Source: Leptolyngbyaceae cyanobacterium HOT.MB2.61
GTDB lineage: Bacteria; Cyanobacteriota; Cyanobacteriia; Leptolyngbyales; Leptolyngbyaceae
Length of the DNA: 37,119 nt
Reading direction: 5' to 3'
Assembly: GCA_023511615.1 (NCBI GenBank)
Contig: JAIMBL010000019.1
Location: 1 to 37,119, forward strand
The notes beneath the pieces were generated by a model. It did not search any database. It was given only the letters and a program-made list of their open reading frames with translations, and had not been told where the DNA came from. Of the stretch, positions 24,167 through 31,347 are shown piece after piece (position 1 is the first letter of the stretch; each line of letters starts with the position of its first letter). The position numbers and the translations under genes were made by a program.

Positions 24167-24245
24167 TAGACCTAACAAGGTAATGATGAGCAGCGCCAGC
24201 CGCCATCATTAACGACTCAAAAATCATTACAATTTGGGCACTACC
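24167..24245 (-). repeat. 79-bp structured repeat, family B, copy 2
   Basis: It is the inverted copy of 15138-15216, with four differences in 79 bases. Both copies are intergenic and about 9 kb apart in opposite orientation. Confidence 0.85.
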
Positions 24246-24424
24246 CGCGGATCGATAGGAACCTGTCCCAAGGGCTGGGGGCGAAGTCCCCACTCCTTCT
24301 CTAATTCGAATGTCCTAACGCACCTGCTTAAAGCTATAGTTGCCAGTTAGACATCTTCCCTGAGACATAGAAAGAAATGAGATTAATCTCCTAAACTGAC
24401 AGGTTGTGCTTGTGCCTCTAGAAA

Positions 24425-26140
24425 GTGGGGAAGTTGAGTCAAGTGGGTTTTTCTGCCTGGTTTCGAACCGTTTTGATTTTTTTGCTGCTGACGGGTGTTG
24501 TGTTTCGCTTTGTCAACTTGAAGCACAAGGCTTACTGGCATGATGAGGTTTACACATCCATGCGGGCCGCAGGTTACAAAGGGTTAGAGATTGGCCAGGA
24601 ACTGTTTACCAACCAGGTGATTCCATTTGGCGAATTGCAGAAATATCAGCAAATCAAGCCAGAGAGTACCCTTGCAGACACGGTTAACTCTCTGGCGAAG
24701 GAAGATCCGCAGCATCCCCCACTCTACTTTGCTATTGCCCGGTTTTGGATGCAGTGGTTTGGCAGTTCTATCATCGCCTCCCGGCTGCTTGCCGTGTTTT
24801 TTGGCCTGCTGGCAATACTTTTGATGTATGCCCTTGCCTGGGAACTTTTTGCTTCCCATTCTGTAGCTTTGATGGCGACTACCCTACTGGCCCTGTCGCC
24901 CTTTGATGTTTTGTTTGCTCAAACGGCCCGACAGTACAGTCTTCTTACAGCAACCACGATTGGTAGCTACTGGCTTCTGGTCCGGGCGTTGCGAACTGGA
25001 GTGAACCAGCCCAGGAATCGAGACGCGAACACGCAGCGATCGAAGTTGCAGTGGAGAGATTGGGGACTATATGCCCTGTCAGTCGTATTGGGTTTGTATA
25101 CTCACCCCTTCTTTGGTCTGACGGTCATTGGTCAAGTAGTCTATGTGGGATTGAAATGGTTCGCAAATCGACCGGGGCGGAGTGTTTCGGGACAGGCTGA
25201 AAGAAGGCGCGGTTGGGTACTGAGATTTGGGGTTGCGATCGCCGCGGCACTGATTCTCTATGCTCCCTGGCTATGGGTGATGATCACAAACGCCCAACGG
25301 GCTCTGTCGGTTACTAGCTGGAGCCAGGGTTTTCCGGGGATAGATTTTTTTGCAAAACTATGGACCCTCAGTTTTACGTCCCTGTTTTTCGATCTGTATT
25401 TTGACTCCCAGCTTGTTTTAACCTTTCTGCTGCGGATTCCGATTCTGGTGCTGATCGGGGTTTCTCTCTATGCCCTTTGCCGTCGTTGCGATCGCTCAGT
25501 CTGGCTCCTGATTCTCACTTCAATCCTGGTTCCTTTTCTGTTACTGGCAGTACCCGACTTACTGACAGAAAGTAGACGTTCCACAGTTAGTCGCTATCTG
25601 ATTTCCTGCTACCCCGGCGTGCAACTGGCGGTTGCCTACTTTCTGACGATGAACCTGGCAACGAGTCGGGCCGGTTTAAATGCAGTCAGTAAATCTCGTA
25701 GAACTTCCAGCAACCATCCACTGAATCAATGGATGCGACGAGGATTTTTTGCCCTTCTGGTTACGGGTAGTCTGGCATCGCTTACGGTCAGTGCTCTCTC
25801 AGACGGTTGGTGGCATATTGTTCCAAGCAACTTCAATGCCGATACTGCCCGCCGCATCAGTGCGGCATCTTCGCCAATCGTCATTAGCGATTTTGGCTAC
25901 GACTACACCAACCTCGGAGACCTGATATCGCTCAGCTACCTGTTGAACGAAAACATACCACTGGTGGCCGTCCAGACTGCAAATTGGGCAAAAACGAAAG
26001 GCTTCCAGGAACAAATTCAGGGAAAAACAGCGATCGCCTTCCGCCCCTCTGACAAATTGAGAATCGCCCTCCAACAAACTCACGGCCCCCTGCTGCAACT
26101 GTCACCAACAGAAAACCTCTGGCAGCTTTCCAAAAATTAG
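24425..26140 (+). CDS. GT-C type membrane glycosyltransferase (family 39/83-like)
   Basis: A polytopic protein of 571 residues with about ten hydrophobic helices between residues 14 and 460. WHDE at residues 38-41 in the first luminal loop is the acidic motif of PMT/ArnT-type GT-C enzymes. Such enzymes transfer sugar from a polyprenyl phosphate on the outer face of the membrane. QHPPLYFAIARFW, LALSPFDVLFAQTARQYSLL and ESRRSTVSRYLISCYPG support the family. The C-terminal 110 residues form a soluble domain. GTG 24425 is the best start available and has no clear Shine-Dalgarno site. The acceptor is unknown. Confidence 0.88.
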   Translation: MGKLSQVGFSAWFRTVLIFLLLTGVVFRFVNLKHKAYWHDEVYTSMRAAGYKGLEIGQELFTNQVIPFGELQKYQQIKPESTLADTVNSLAKEDPQHPPLYFAIARFWMQWFGSSIIASRLLAVFFGLLAILLMYALAWELFASHSVALMATTLLALSPFDVLFAQTARQYSLLTATTIGSYWLLVRALRTGVNQPRNRDANTQRSKLQWRDWGLYALSVVLGLYTHPFFGLTVIGQVVYVGLKWFANRPGRSVSGQAERRRGWVLRFGVAIAAALILYAPWLWVMITNAQRALSVTSWSQGFPGIDFFAKLWTLSFTSLFFDLYFDSQLVLTFLLRIPILVLIGVSLYALCRRCDRSVWLLILTSILVPFLLLAVPDLLTESRRSTVSRYLISCYPGVQLAVAYFLTMNLATSRAGLNAVSKSRRTSSNHPLNQWMRRGFFALLVTGSLASLTVSALSDGWWHIVPSNFNADTARRISAASSPIVISDFGYDYTNLGDLISLSYLLNENIPLVAVQTANWAKTKGFQEQIQGKTAIAFRPSDKLRIALQQTHGPLLQLSPTENLWQLSKN

Positions 26141-26194
26141 GTAACTCCAATGATTGCATCCTGTATCTACAATCTGCAATAATTACTTACATTT

Positions 26195-26370
26195 GAAGGG
26201 GAGTAGCTGCTGGTTAATCCCAGCCTGCCTGAATCAACATACTGGTGATGAACCTGGTTCAGGCGACAGATGAGGCGATTAGTTGCCAGATGCTCGTTGT
26301 TACTGATGACCACCCCTCTCTAACAACCAGCAACTAACAACTAGCAACCCTCTGTAAGCGAGACCTTCAC
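26195..26370 (+). ncRNA. yybP-ykoY manganese riboswitch
   Basis: The 5' part GAAGGGGAGTAGC (26195-26207), a middle TCAACATACTGG (26233-26244) and the 3' part TAAGCGAGACCTTC (26356-26369) are the hallmarks of the yybP-ykoY class. GAAGG and CCTTC close the basal stem. This class senses Mn2+ and controls manganese exporters, and the next gene is one. The arm between the two halves is long and carries a STRR-like run, CAACCAGCAACTAACAAC (26324-26341). An expression-platform hairpin follows at 26384-26427. Confidence 0.85.
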
Positions 26371-26383
26371 TGAGTTCATGATT

Positions 26384-26427
26384 GAGTGAGCTTGGTGAAG
26401 TCGTCTCTGTCCTCATCAAGCTCGCTC
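26384..26427 (+). promoter_or_regulatory. expression-platform hairpin of the manganese riboswitch
   Basis: GAGTGAGCTTGGTGA (26384-26398) and TCATCAAGCTCGCTC (26413-26427) pair over 15 positions, with two G-U pairs in RNA. No U-tract follows, so it is not a classic terminator. GTGAAG (26395-26400) could instead pair with CTTCAC (26365-26370) of the aptamer 3' part, which offers a switch between two states. GGAG (26451-26454) is the likely ribosome-binding site, ten bases before the ATG. Confidence 0.6.
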
Positions 26428-26464
26428 AGATGCTAACAAGAGAATCCTGAGGAGCTGAGAGGAC

Positions 26465-27079
26465 ATGCTGACAGCCTTTACTGCCGGGCTTTTGCTAATT
26501 ACAGTTTCTGAATTGGGCGACAAGACGTTTTTTATCACCACGCTGCTGGCGATGCGTCATTCTCGCCGGCTGGTTTTCGTGGGTGCAGTTGCCGCGCTGG
26601 CGGCCATGACCGTACTTTCGGTTCTGATGGGACAGGTAGCCACCCTTTTACCTGCAAAACTGGTTCACTGGACTGAAGTAGCTCTGTTCATTGGATTTGG
26701 GCTGAAGCTACTTTACAACGCCAACCAGATGTCTTCTGCTCCCCCTGACAATGAAGTTGAAGAGGCCAAAGAAGCCATTGACGATGCCAGCCCCAAACTA
26801 GCCCACTGGAGGGATGGCTGGGGCATTGTTGCCCAATCCTTTGGACTGACCTTTATGGCAGAGTGGGGCGATCGCACCCAGTTTACGACCGTTGCTCTGT
26901 CGGCTGGCAACCATCCCCTGGGTGTAACGGTTGGGGCGATTGCAGGGCATGCCGTTTGTGCTGCGATTGCAGTTCTGGGCGGTTGTTTTGTTGCCAGACG
27001 CATCTCCGAACGCGCCATTACTGCCCTGGGAGGGGCTCTGTTTTTACTCTTTGGAATCGTAGCGGCAGCAGGCCGGTAA
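26465..27079 (+). CDS. mnx: TMEM165/GDT1-family manganese exporter (Mnx)
   Basis: The 204-residue protein has six predicted helices in two repeats, each with the family motif ExGD(K/R)T: SELGDKTFF (Glu16-Thr21) and EWGDRTQF (Glu133-Thr138). The acidic linker (about 95-115) separates the halves. Cyanobacterial members (Mnx) move Mn2+ out of the cytoplasm into the thylakoid lumen or periplasm. The upstream manganese riboswitch strongly supports this role and predicts induction at high Mn2+. It stands alone. Confidence 0.93.
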   Translation: MLTAFTAGLLLITVSELGDKTFFITTLLAMRHSRRLVFVGAVAALAAMTVLSVLMGQVATLLPAKLVHWTEVALFIGFGLKLLYNANQMSSAPPDNEVEEAKEAIDDASPKLAHWRDGWGIVAQSFGLTFMAEWGDRTQFTTVALSAGNHPLGVTVGAIAGHAVCAAIAVLGGCFVARRISERAITALGGALFLLFGIVAAAGR

Positions 27080-27096
27080 CTACCTTACTCGCCCAT

Positions 27097-27121
27097 AAAA
27101 AAAGACCGCGATCGCGGTCTT
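27097..27121 (-). terminator. HIP1-based intrinsic terminator
   Basis: AAGACCGCGATCGCGGTCTT (27102-27121) is a perfect 20-bp palindrome centred on GCGATCGC. Read leftward it is followed by T7 (complement of A 27097-27103), so it suits the Hpt gene that ends at 27159. In the other direction it may also help end mnx transcription, but the U-tract is missing there. Confidence 0.8.
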
Positions 27122-27158
27122 GACCTGCCAGGAGAGAAAGAGTCATGGATGGGGCAAC

Positions 27159-28094
27159 CTATTGAATGGCTTTCATGATGAACTCAGCCAGTTCAATCAA
27201 CTGTTCTTTATTGAAAGCATCCAGCAGAGCTCTGGCAGCCGCTCGTGGCTCGGCTGGGATGGTAATTTTGGCAATAGATGGAGGCGCAGCAGCAGGGGCG
27301 GTTGGTGGAGAGGTGGAAGACGGCGGTGCAGCAATTTGTTGCAATGCTTTACTGGGGGTAATTTCACTGCTTCTTCCAGCAATCAGCAAGTCACCAGCCT
27401 GTTTCAATTCCTTAATAATGAGTGGAGCGAGAGTTTGATAAGGGGTTCTGGATTGGGCGATCGCCCGCTGCGCCGTTTGAACCAGCCCCCGCCACTCTGG
27501 ACGGGGGTGGAGCTGAACAAGACGGCCACAAAATGCTGCCAGTTGCTGGCGATTAGTGGGAGTATCTCCCTGCTTGAACAACTCCAGCATCTTTTTCAAC
27601 GCACCGTTGAGCAAGGCAGCCAGTTCGGCCCCGGTTTTGGCCGATGGTTGAGCAGCGGTGGAGGTTCCCGCTCCTTTCATACGCTTATTGAGGTAGTTTT
27701 GTAGTTCGGCAAAGAGCGGTTCTGCCGTCTGGACTGCTTGCTCTGCATCTTCTACCCTCAAACCATAGGGAGACTGGAGTTCTTCGACCAGCTCTTTGAG
27801 AGTATCGAACCCTTTCAAAAACAGGTTTTCTAGATGCTGATCAATTTCAACGGGATGCTCTTTAAGCTGCTTGAAACAGTCTTCCAAATGGTGGCTGACT
27901 CTTTGAATACTGTTGAAGCCTAACATCGCTGCCCCCCCTTTGACGGAGTGGGCTGCCCGGAACAATTCATTTAATTGTTCTGAATCTGCCATCGTTGCTT
28001 TGAGATTCAATAGTCCCTGTTCAATCGTATCGAGGTGTTCCTTCGCTTCCTCGATGAAGTAACCTAAAATTTGCTGCTGTTTCGTCGCTTGCAC
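27159..28094 (-). CDS. Hpt (histidine phosphotransfer) domain protein
   Basis: The N-terminal domain (about 1-135) is an Hpt domain with the phosphoacceptor in AAHSVKGGAAMLG (His49), as at the front of CheA-like kinases. It would relay phosphate between a kinase and response regulators. No kinase, CheW or receiver domain follows. Residues about 140-235 form a second helical region, and a Pro/Ala/Ser-rich linker (about 242-280) precedes a short C-terminal helix (RALLDAFNKEQLIELAEFIMKAIQ). The start is GTG 28094 with GGGGGGA about ten bases upstream. A 26-bp palindrome lies about 95 bp upstream. Confidence 0.85.
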   Translation of the reverse strand: MQATKQQQILGYFIEEAKEHLDTIEQGLLNLKATMADSEQLNELFRAAHSVKGGAAMLGFNSIQRVSHHLEDCFKQLKEHPVEIDQHLENLFLKGFDTLKELVEELQSPYGLRVEDAEQAVQTAEPLFAELQNYLNKRMKGAGTSTAAQPSAKTGAELAALLNGALKKMLELFKQGDTPTNRQQLAAFCGRLVQLHPRPEWRGLVQTAQRAIAQSRTPYQTLAPLIIKELKQAGDLLIAGRSSEITPSKALQQIAAPPSSTSPPTAPAAAPPSIAKITIPAEPRAAARALLDAFNKEQLIELAEFIMKAIQ

Positions 28095-28187
28095 GACCGA
28101 TCCCCCCGAAGTGCTAACGTTGTAGTGGTTGATTAAGCCTGTTTTTGAGGATTGTAAACCCCAAAAACATCTGGAAATTCGGTGTTG

Positions 28188-28213
28188 TTGATTTCAGGCG
28201 TGCCTGAAATCAA
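28188..28213. promoter_or_regulatory. 26-bp near-perfect palindrome, operator candidate
   Basis: TTGATTTCAGGC (28188-28199), GT, and GCCTGAAATCAA (28202-28213) form two perfect 12-bp arms. It lies about 95 bp upstream of the Hpt gene start and could be a regulator site or an RNA hairpin in its leader. Confidence 0.55.
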
Positions 28214-28321
28214 TCCTGATAGACAAGCAGGAACCTTTGGAGGTGGTGAGCATTGATACCTCCTTAGTCTCAGTATTCCCATGTCCAATGGGTATCTCAC
28301 AAGTGTTTGGATGTCTAAAGA

Positions 28322-28442
28322 GGATCTCCTGAGAGTTTAGTGATAAGCCTTGCTTATCACTAAAACAAAATCAATATTTCAGGGATTTTGTTTGAGATGA
28401 AAGAGTAACAAGCTACTCTTTCACCGGCAAGCTGGGAGAACC
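28322..28442 (-). repeat. three-hairpin element, family A, copy 3 (inverted)
   Basis: This 121-bp copy is in reverse orientation. Hairpin 1 is extended (TGAAAGAGTA/TACTCTTTCA), and hairpin 3 is perfect over 13 pairs (TTTAGTGATAAGC/GCTTATCACTAAA). There it has A-T where copies 1 and 2 have G-C. It lies between the Hpt and slipin genes. Confidence 0.9.
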
Positions 28443-28473
28443 TCTAAAGATAGGAGTAGAGTAATTGGCTGCG

Positions 28474-29313
28474 CTAAGGGCGATCGCTTTCTTCGACTTC
28501 CTTTGTGTTCAGAAAAACCTCTGGATTAAACGGTTTAACCTCTGCTGGTTTTGATAAGGTTTGTGGGACGGCTGCCCAGCGCTGGGCCAGATTGATGAAA
28601 TCAGACGGCATCATGATAATGGTGGTCGTGTTGTTTTCTGCACCGATTTCAGTCAACATTTGCAGGCGGCGAAGTTCTAAAGCCGAAGGGTTCTGGCTGA
28701 TATTTTGAGAAGCTTCTGCCAGCTTTAACGAGGCTTCCTGCTCAGCAGTTGCTTTGATCAAGCGAGCCCGCTTTTCTCGAATTGCTTCGGCTTCCTTTGC
28801 CATTGCCCGCTGCATTCCCGGCGGAATTTCCACATCCTTCATTTCCACCCGTTCAATCACAATGCCCCAGGGTTCAGTAATCTCGTCAACAATTTCCTGC
28901 ACCTTAATGTTGATCTTGTCCCGGTTTTGCAACACATCATCTAGAATGTTTTGACCAACAACGTTGCGGAGGGTGGTCAGCGCAATCTGGTATACCGCCA
29001 TTTCGTAGTTTTCAACCCGATTGATAGCCTTCGAGGCATCCAGAATTCGATAGTAGAGAACGGCATTGACCCGAATCGTTACACTGTCGGCAGTGACCGT
29101 CTCTTGCGGCTCGATGTTCACAGTACGGGTTCGCACATCCACCTGTACCTTCTGGTCAACCCAGGGCACAATCCAGTACAGCCCAGGTCCCTTAATGCCT
29201 CTGGCTCTACCCAGGCGAAAGATAACCCCCCGCTGATATTCGCGATCGAGCTTGAACCCTGAGAGCCCAACGATCAGCGCGGCGATGATCAAGGTGCCAA
29301 TGACGCTGCCCAT
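28474..29313 (-). CDS. slipin (stomatin-like SPFH protein)
   Basis: The 279-residue protein has one N-terminal membrane segment (about 3-20), then the SPFH domain beginning EYQRGVIFRLGRARGIKGPGLYWIVPWVD. RTRTVNIEPQETVTADSVTIRVNAVLYYRI is typical of slipins. A coiled coil (about 175-215, MQRAMAKEAEAIREKRARLIKATAEQEASLKLAEA) follows, and then the C-terminal TTTIIMMPSDFINL. Slipins form membrane-bound oligomers. Their partner is usually an NfeD protein, and none is present next to it here. Confidence 0.93.
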   Translation of the reverse strand: MGSVIGTLIIAALIVGLSGFKLDREYQRGVIFRLGRARGIKGPGLYWIVPWVDQKVQVDVRTRTVNIEPQETVTADSVTIRVNAVLYYRILDASKAINRVENYEMAVYQIALTTLRNVVGQNILDDVLQNRDKINIKVQEIVDEITEPWGIVIERVEMKDVEIPPGMQRAMAKEAEAIREKRARLIKATAEQEASLKLAEASQNISQNPSALELRRLQMLTEIGAENNTTTIIMMPSDFINLAQRWAAVPQTLSKPAEVKPFNPEVFLNTKEVEESDRP

Positions 29314-29508
29314 CTATTGTGTTACCAATCCTACCCATCCATTCTAGTGTTCCTTCAGGAAAATTTTGACGGGTCGCAGACCCTCAAAGTTTAACCCTCA
29401 TTCACCTCCTGGATATTCGCTACCATCAAACTCAATTTGACAGAGTACTAGAATGGCTCCAATGATGCCGCTGTAAGCGCCAGTGTGAAATCCATGTAGG
29501 AGAAACGA

Positions 29509-29846
29509 ATGTCCTCCCACAACAATCAGCCAGAGCCTAGCGTCCAGCAAGCCCTGATTCAATTTGCTCGAACCGTGGAGCATGGGTTTAGCGGTTAGAT
29601 GAAAAGCTAGAAATATTGACTGACCAGGTGGGATTCTTAACAGAAGGCTTGACCAAGATCAAACCATTGGTTCAACCGCAAGCGAAAGCCACCCGGAATC
29701 TGACAGAAGGGTTAAGCGAGATCAAGTCAATGGTTCAGCAACAGGCAGAAACCACAAAACAAGAGGCAGAGGTCGCCAGGCAACAGGCAGAAAAGGTAAA
29801 ATCCCCGGCCAGTAGTGTTTCAAGCCTGGTAGCACTGTTAAACTGA
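29509..29846 (+). pseudogene. frameshifted small coiled-coil protein
   Basis: An ATG at 29509 with an AGGAGA site encodes MSSHNNQPEPSVQQALIQF and onward, but stops after EHGFSG at 29598. The +1-base-shifted frame continues as RLDEKLEILTDQVGFLTEGL and TKIKPLVQPQ (from about 29592), ending at 29846 with a Gln/Glu-rich repeat (AETTKQEAEVARQQAEKVK). Joined, they give one cyanobacterial protein of about 112 residues with a coiled coil, so one base has been lost near 29590. It may be a true mutation or an assembly error. The stop is 6 bp from the end of the opposite gene. Confidence 0.75.
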
Positions 29847-29852
29847 TAACTC

Positions 29853-30938
29853 TCAGGAAACCCTGGCTGAGTCTGCCGGGCACTGGATCGGATTTGCTTT
29901 GGATGGCTCTATTAAAGGAGCGGTTTTTGCGGGTTGCTTCGATTCGCAAACAACTGTTGCTGCAACGCTGGTGCCATTTTCTTTCGTGATGACAACCAGC
30001 CCCGTAAAACTCTTTAAACCATCAGCCTTTGGAGTAGCAGTCAGGCGGGATTGAGTTCCACCAGATGTTGAGAGTTTGTAGGTGTAGTGGTGGCTTTGAG
30101 AAAGAACGTTCGCCGATCGCTCCAATTCTTCCAGGCTAGAGGCAAACCGGCCATTTTTGAGATAAAAATCTCGCTGAACCTTATTCATTTTGTCGAGGTA
30201 CTGTCTGACCTCTGCCATCTCATTCAACTGAGTCTGACTGTATTCAGTTGGGCTGCCTGTTTGATTTGAGAAGGGGGGCACACCCGTCTGGGTTGAACCG
30301 TTTTGGGCAAAGGAAGCAATCACCGCTGCGATCGCCCCCAGTAGAAATGCAGGTAGGGTTGCGATCGCTAGCGCCATCAGGAATTTAGACGAACGGACTT
30401 TGGCGGGAAGCAGATGAGTTGGTAACTGAACTTTGGTGGCCGCTTGTTCAACTGCTGCCAGCCAGCGATCCAGATGGGATTGAACCTGGAAAAGAAGACG
30501 TTTTCTAACAGACTTTAAATTTCGGAAGTGGGCGTTTGGACGAAGTGGTTTGTGCTTTAAAGGAGTATTGGAATGATTGACTGAAGGAGCCGCAACAGTC
30601 ACCTTTTTAGTAGCAGAAGGACGCGATCGAACCGTACTTTCCGAGCCAAAGACCTGAAACTCATCTGCCCAAATTGGAGAACCATCCCCTTCTTTTTGTC
30701 CATATACTTTTACTGTTTGGATAGATTGAGTTCCCAAATTAGCCAATCCCTGGCGTACAAAATTGACCAAAGCCTTTGGGTTAAGCGGGCGGTTTGAAAT
30801 CAAAATGACTTCCAGACAACTATTGCTGAGCCGGGTTTCAGCAATAATTCCTTTGGGTTGCAAAGCAAGATTCATCAGCTTTGCAATGGCTTCTGGATTA
30901 CCCTGCTTAGCAATTTCCAAGAGATTAGGTTGAGTCAT
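29853..30938 (-). CDS. membrane protein with a type IV pilin-like C-terminal domain
   Basis: The 361-residue protein has an N-terminal alpha/beta domain (about 1-98, MTQPNLLEIAKQGNPEAIAK) found in several cyanobacterial proteins. A basic Pro-rich linker follows (about 100-180), then a membrane helix (about 185-210) and a periplasmic C-terminal domain (about 235-345). The last contains YLDKMNKVQRDFYLKNGRFASSLEELE and YTYKLS, as in the pilin-like head of type IV pilins and pseudopilins. There is no prepilin peptidase site before the helix, so it is not a pilin itself. No pilus genes adjoin it. Confidence 0.8.
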   Translation of the reverse strand: MTQPNLLEIAKQGNPEAIAKLMNLALQPKGIIAETRLSNSCLEVILISNRPLNPKALVNFVRQGLANLGTQSIQTVKVYGQKEGDGSPIWADEFQVFGSESTVRSRPSATKKVTVAAPSVNHSNTPLKHKPLRPNAHFRNLKSVRKRLLFQVQSHLDRWLAAVEQAATKVQLPTHLLPAKVRSSKFLMALAIATLPAFLLGAIAAVIASFAQNGSTQTGVPPFSNQTGSPTEYSQTQLNEMAEVRQYLDKMNKVQRDFYLKNGRFASSLEELERSANVLSQSHHYTYKLSTSGGTQSRLTATPKADGLKSFTGLVVITKENGTSVAATVVCESKQPAKTAPLIEPSKANPIQCPADSARVS

Positions 30939-31347
30939 AGGACAAATTGCTTAGAATGAATTGGCTCGAAAAAACACTCGGAAAAATCAATGAACGGGAT
31001 CCCTCAGCATCGTGGGATAGCCCAATGCAAAACTTCAACCCTATAAATCAGGTAGATGCTATTCAAGATACTCGCAAAATTAAAAATAGATACCTCAACA
31101 AATTGAGAGGCGTCTTTTTTTTCATGATGAATGGAGTGCCGGTTCTCTTCAGAGGTTACTTAAAAAGGGGTTGGCGGCTAAAGCTGTGGTTACGAAGATA
31201 AAGTCTGCAGCCCAGATGTAAGAAGAGCGAGCGTTTCATACCTGTAAGCGAGACTGTAACTCATCTGACACTCCCTTCGTTGCCATTTCGCTTTACAATG
31301 CTTTGCAACCCTTGTTGGTAACGACCCATCCCTATCGTGGAATTCCT
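30939..31347. other. intergenic region before the GH57 gene
   Basis: I do not accept an 84-codon open frame here (TTG start, terminator-like sequence inside). At 31091-31122 a short stem (CTCAA/TTGAG) is followed by CGTC and T8, which could be an intrinsic terminator of a short plus-strand transcript. The rest is AT-rich and likely carries the promoter of the branching enzyme gene. Confidence 0.4.

Larger units (their letters stand above)
23734..24424. other. 691-bp intergenic region rich in repeats
   Basis: No convincing gene. From left to right it holds a tandem GAGTTTGAGTTGAAA (about 23796-23835), direct repeat D copy 2 (23901-23945), AT-rich sequence at 23940-24040, family B copy 2 (24167-24245) and a weak family C copy (24266-24294). 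The GT-C gene begins right after it. Confidence 0.5.

Noticed and set aside
24027-24293. 88-codon frame on the minus strand
   Set aside because: It is made of the family B repeat and flanking repeat DNA, with no ribosome-binding site.
30947-31201. 84-codon open frame before the GH57 gene
   Set aside because: TTG start, no ribosome-binding site, and a terminator-like stem with T8 lies inside it.
31243-31254. TGTAAGCGAGAC, identical to the 3' part of the manganese riboswitch, upstream of the GH57 gene
   Set aside because: No GGGGAGTAG partner lies upstream, and the downstream gene is not a metal transporter. It is most likely chance.
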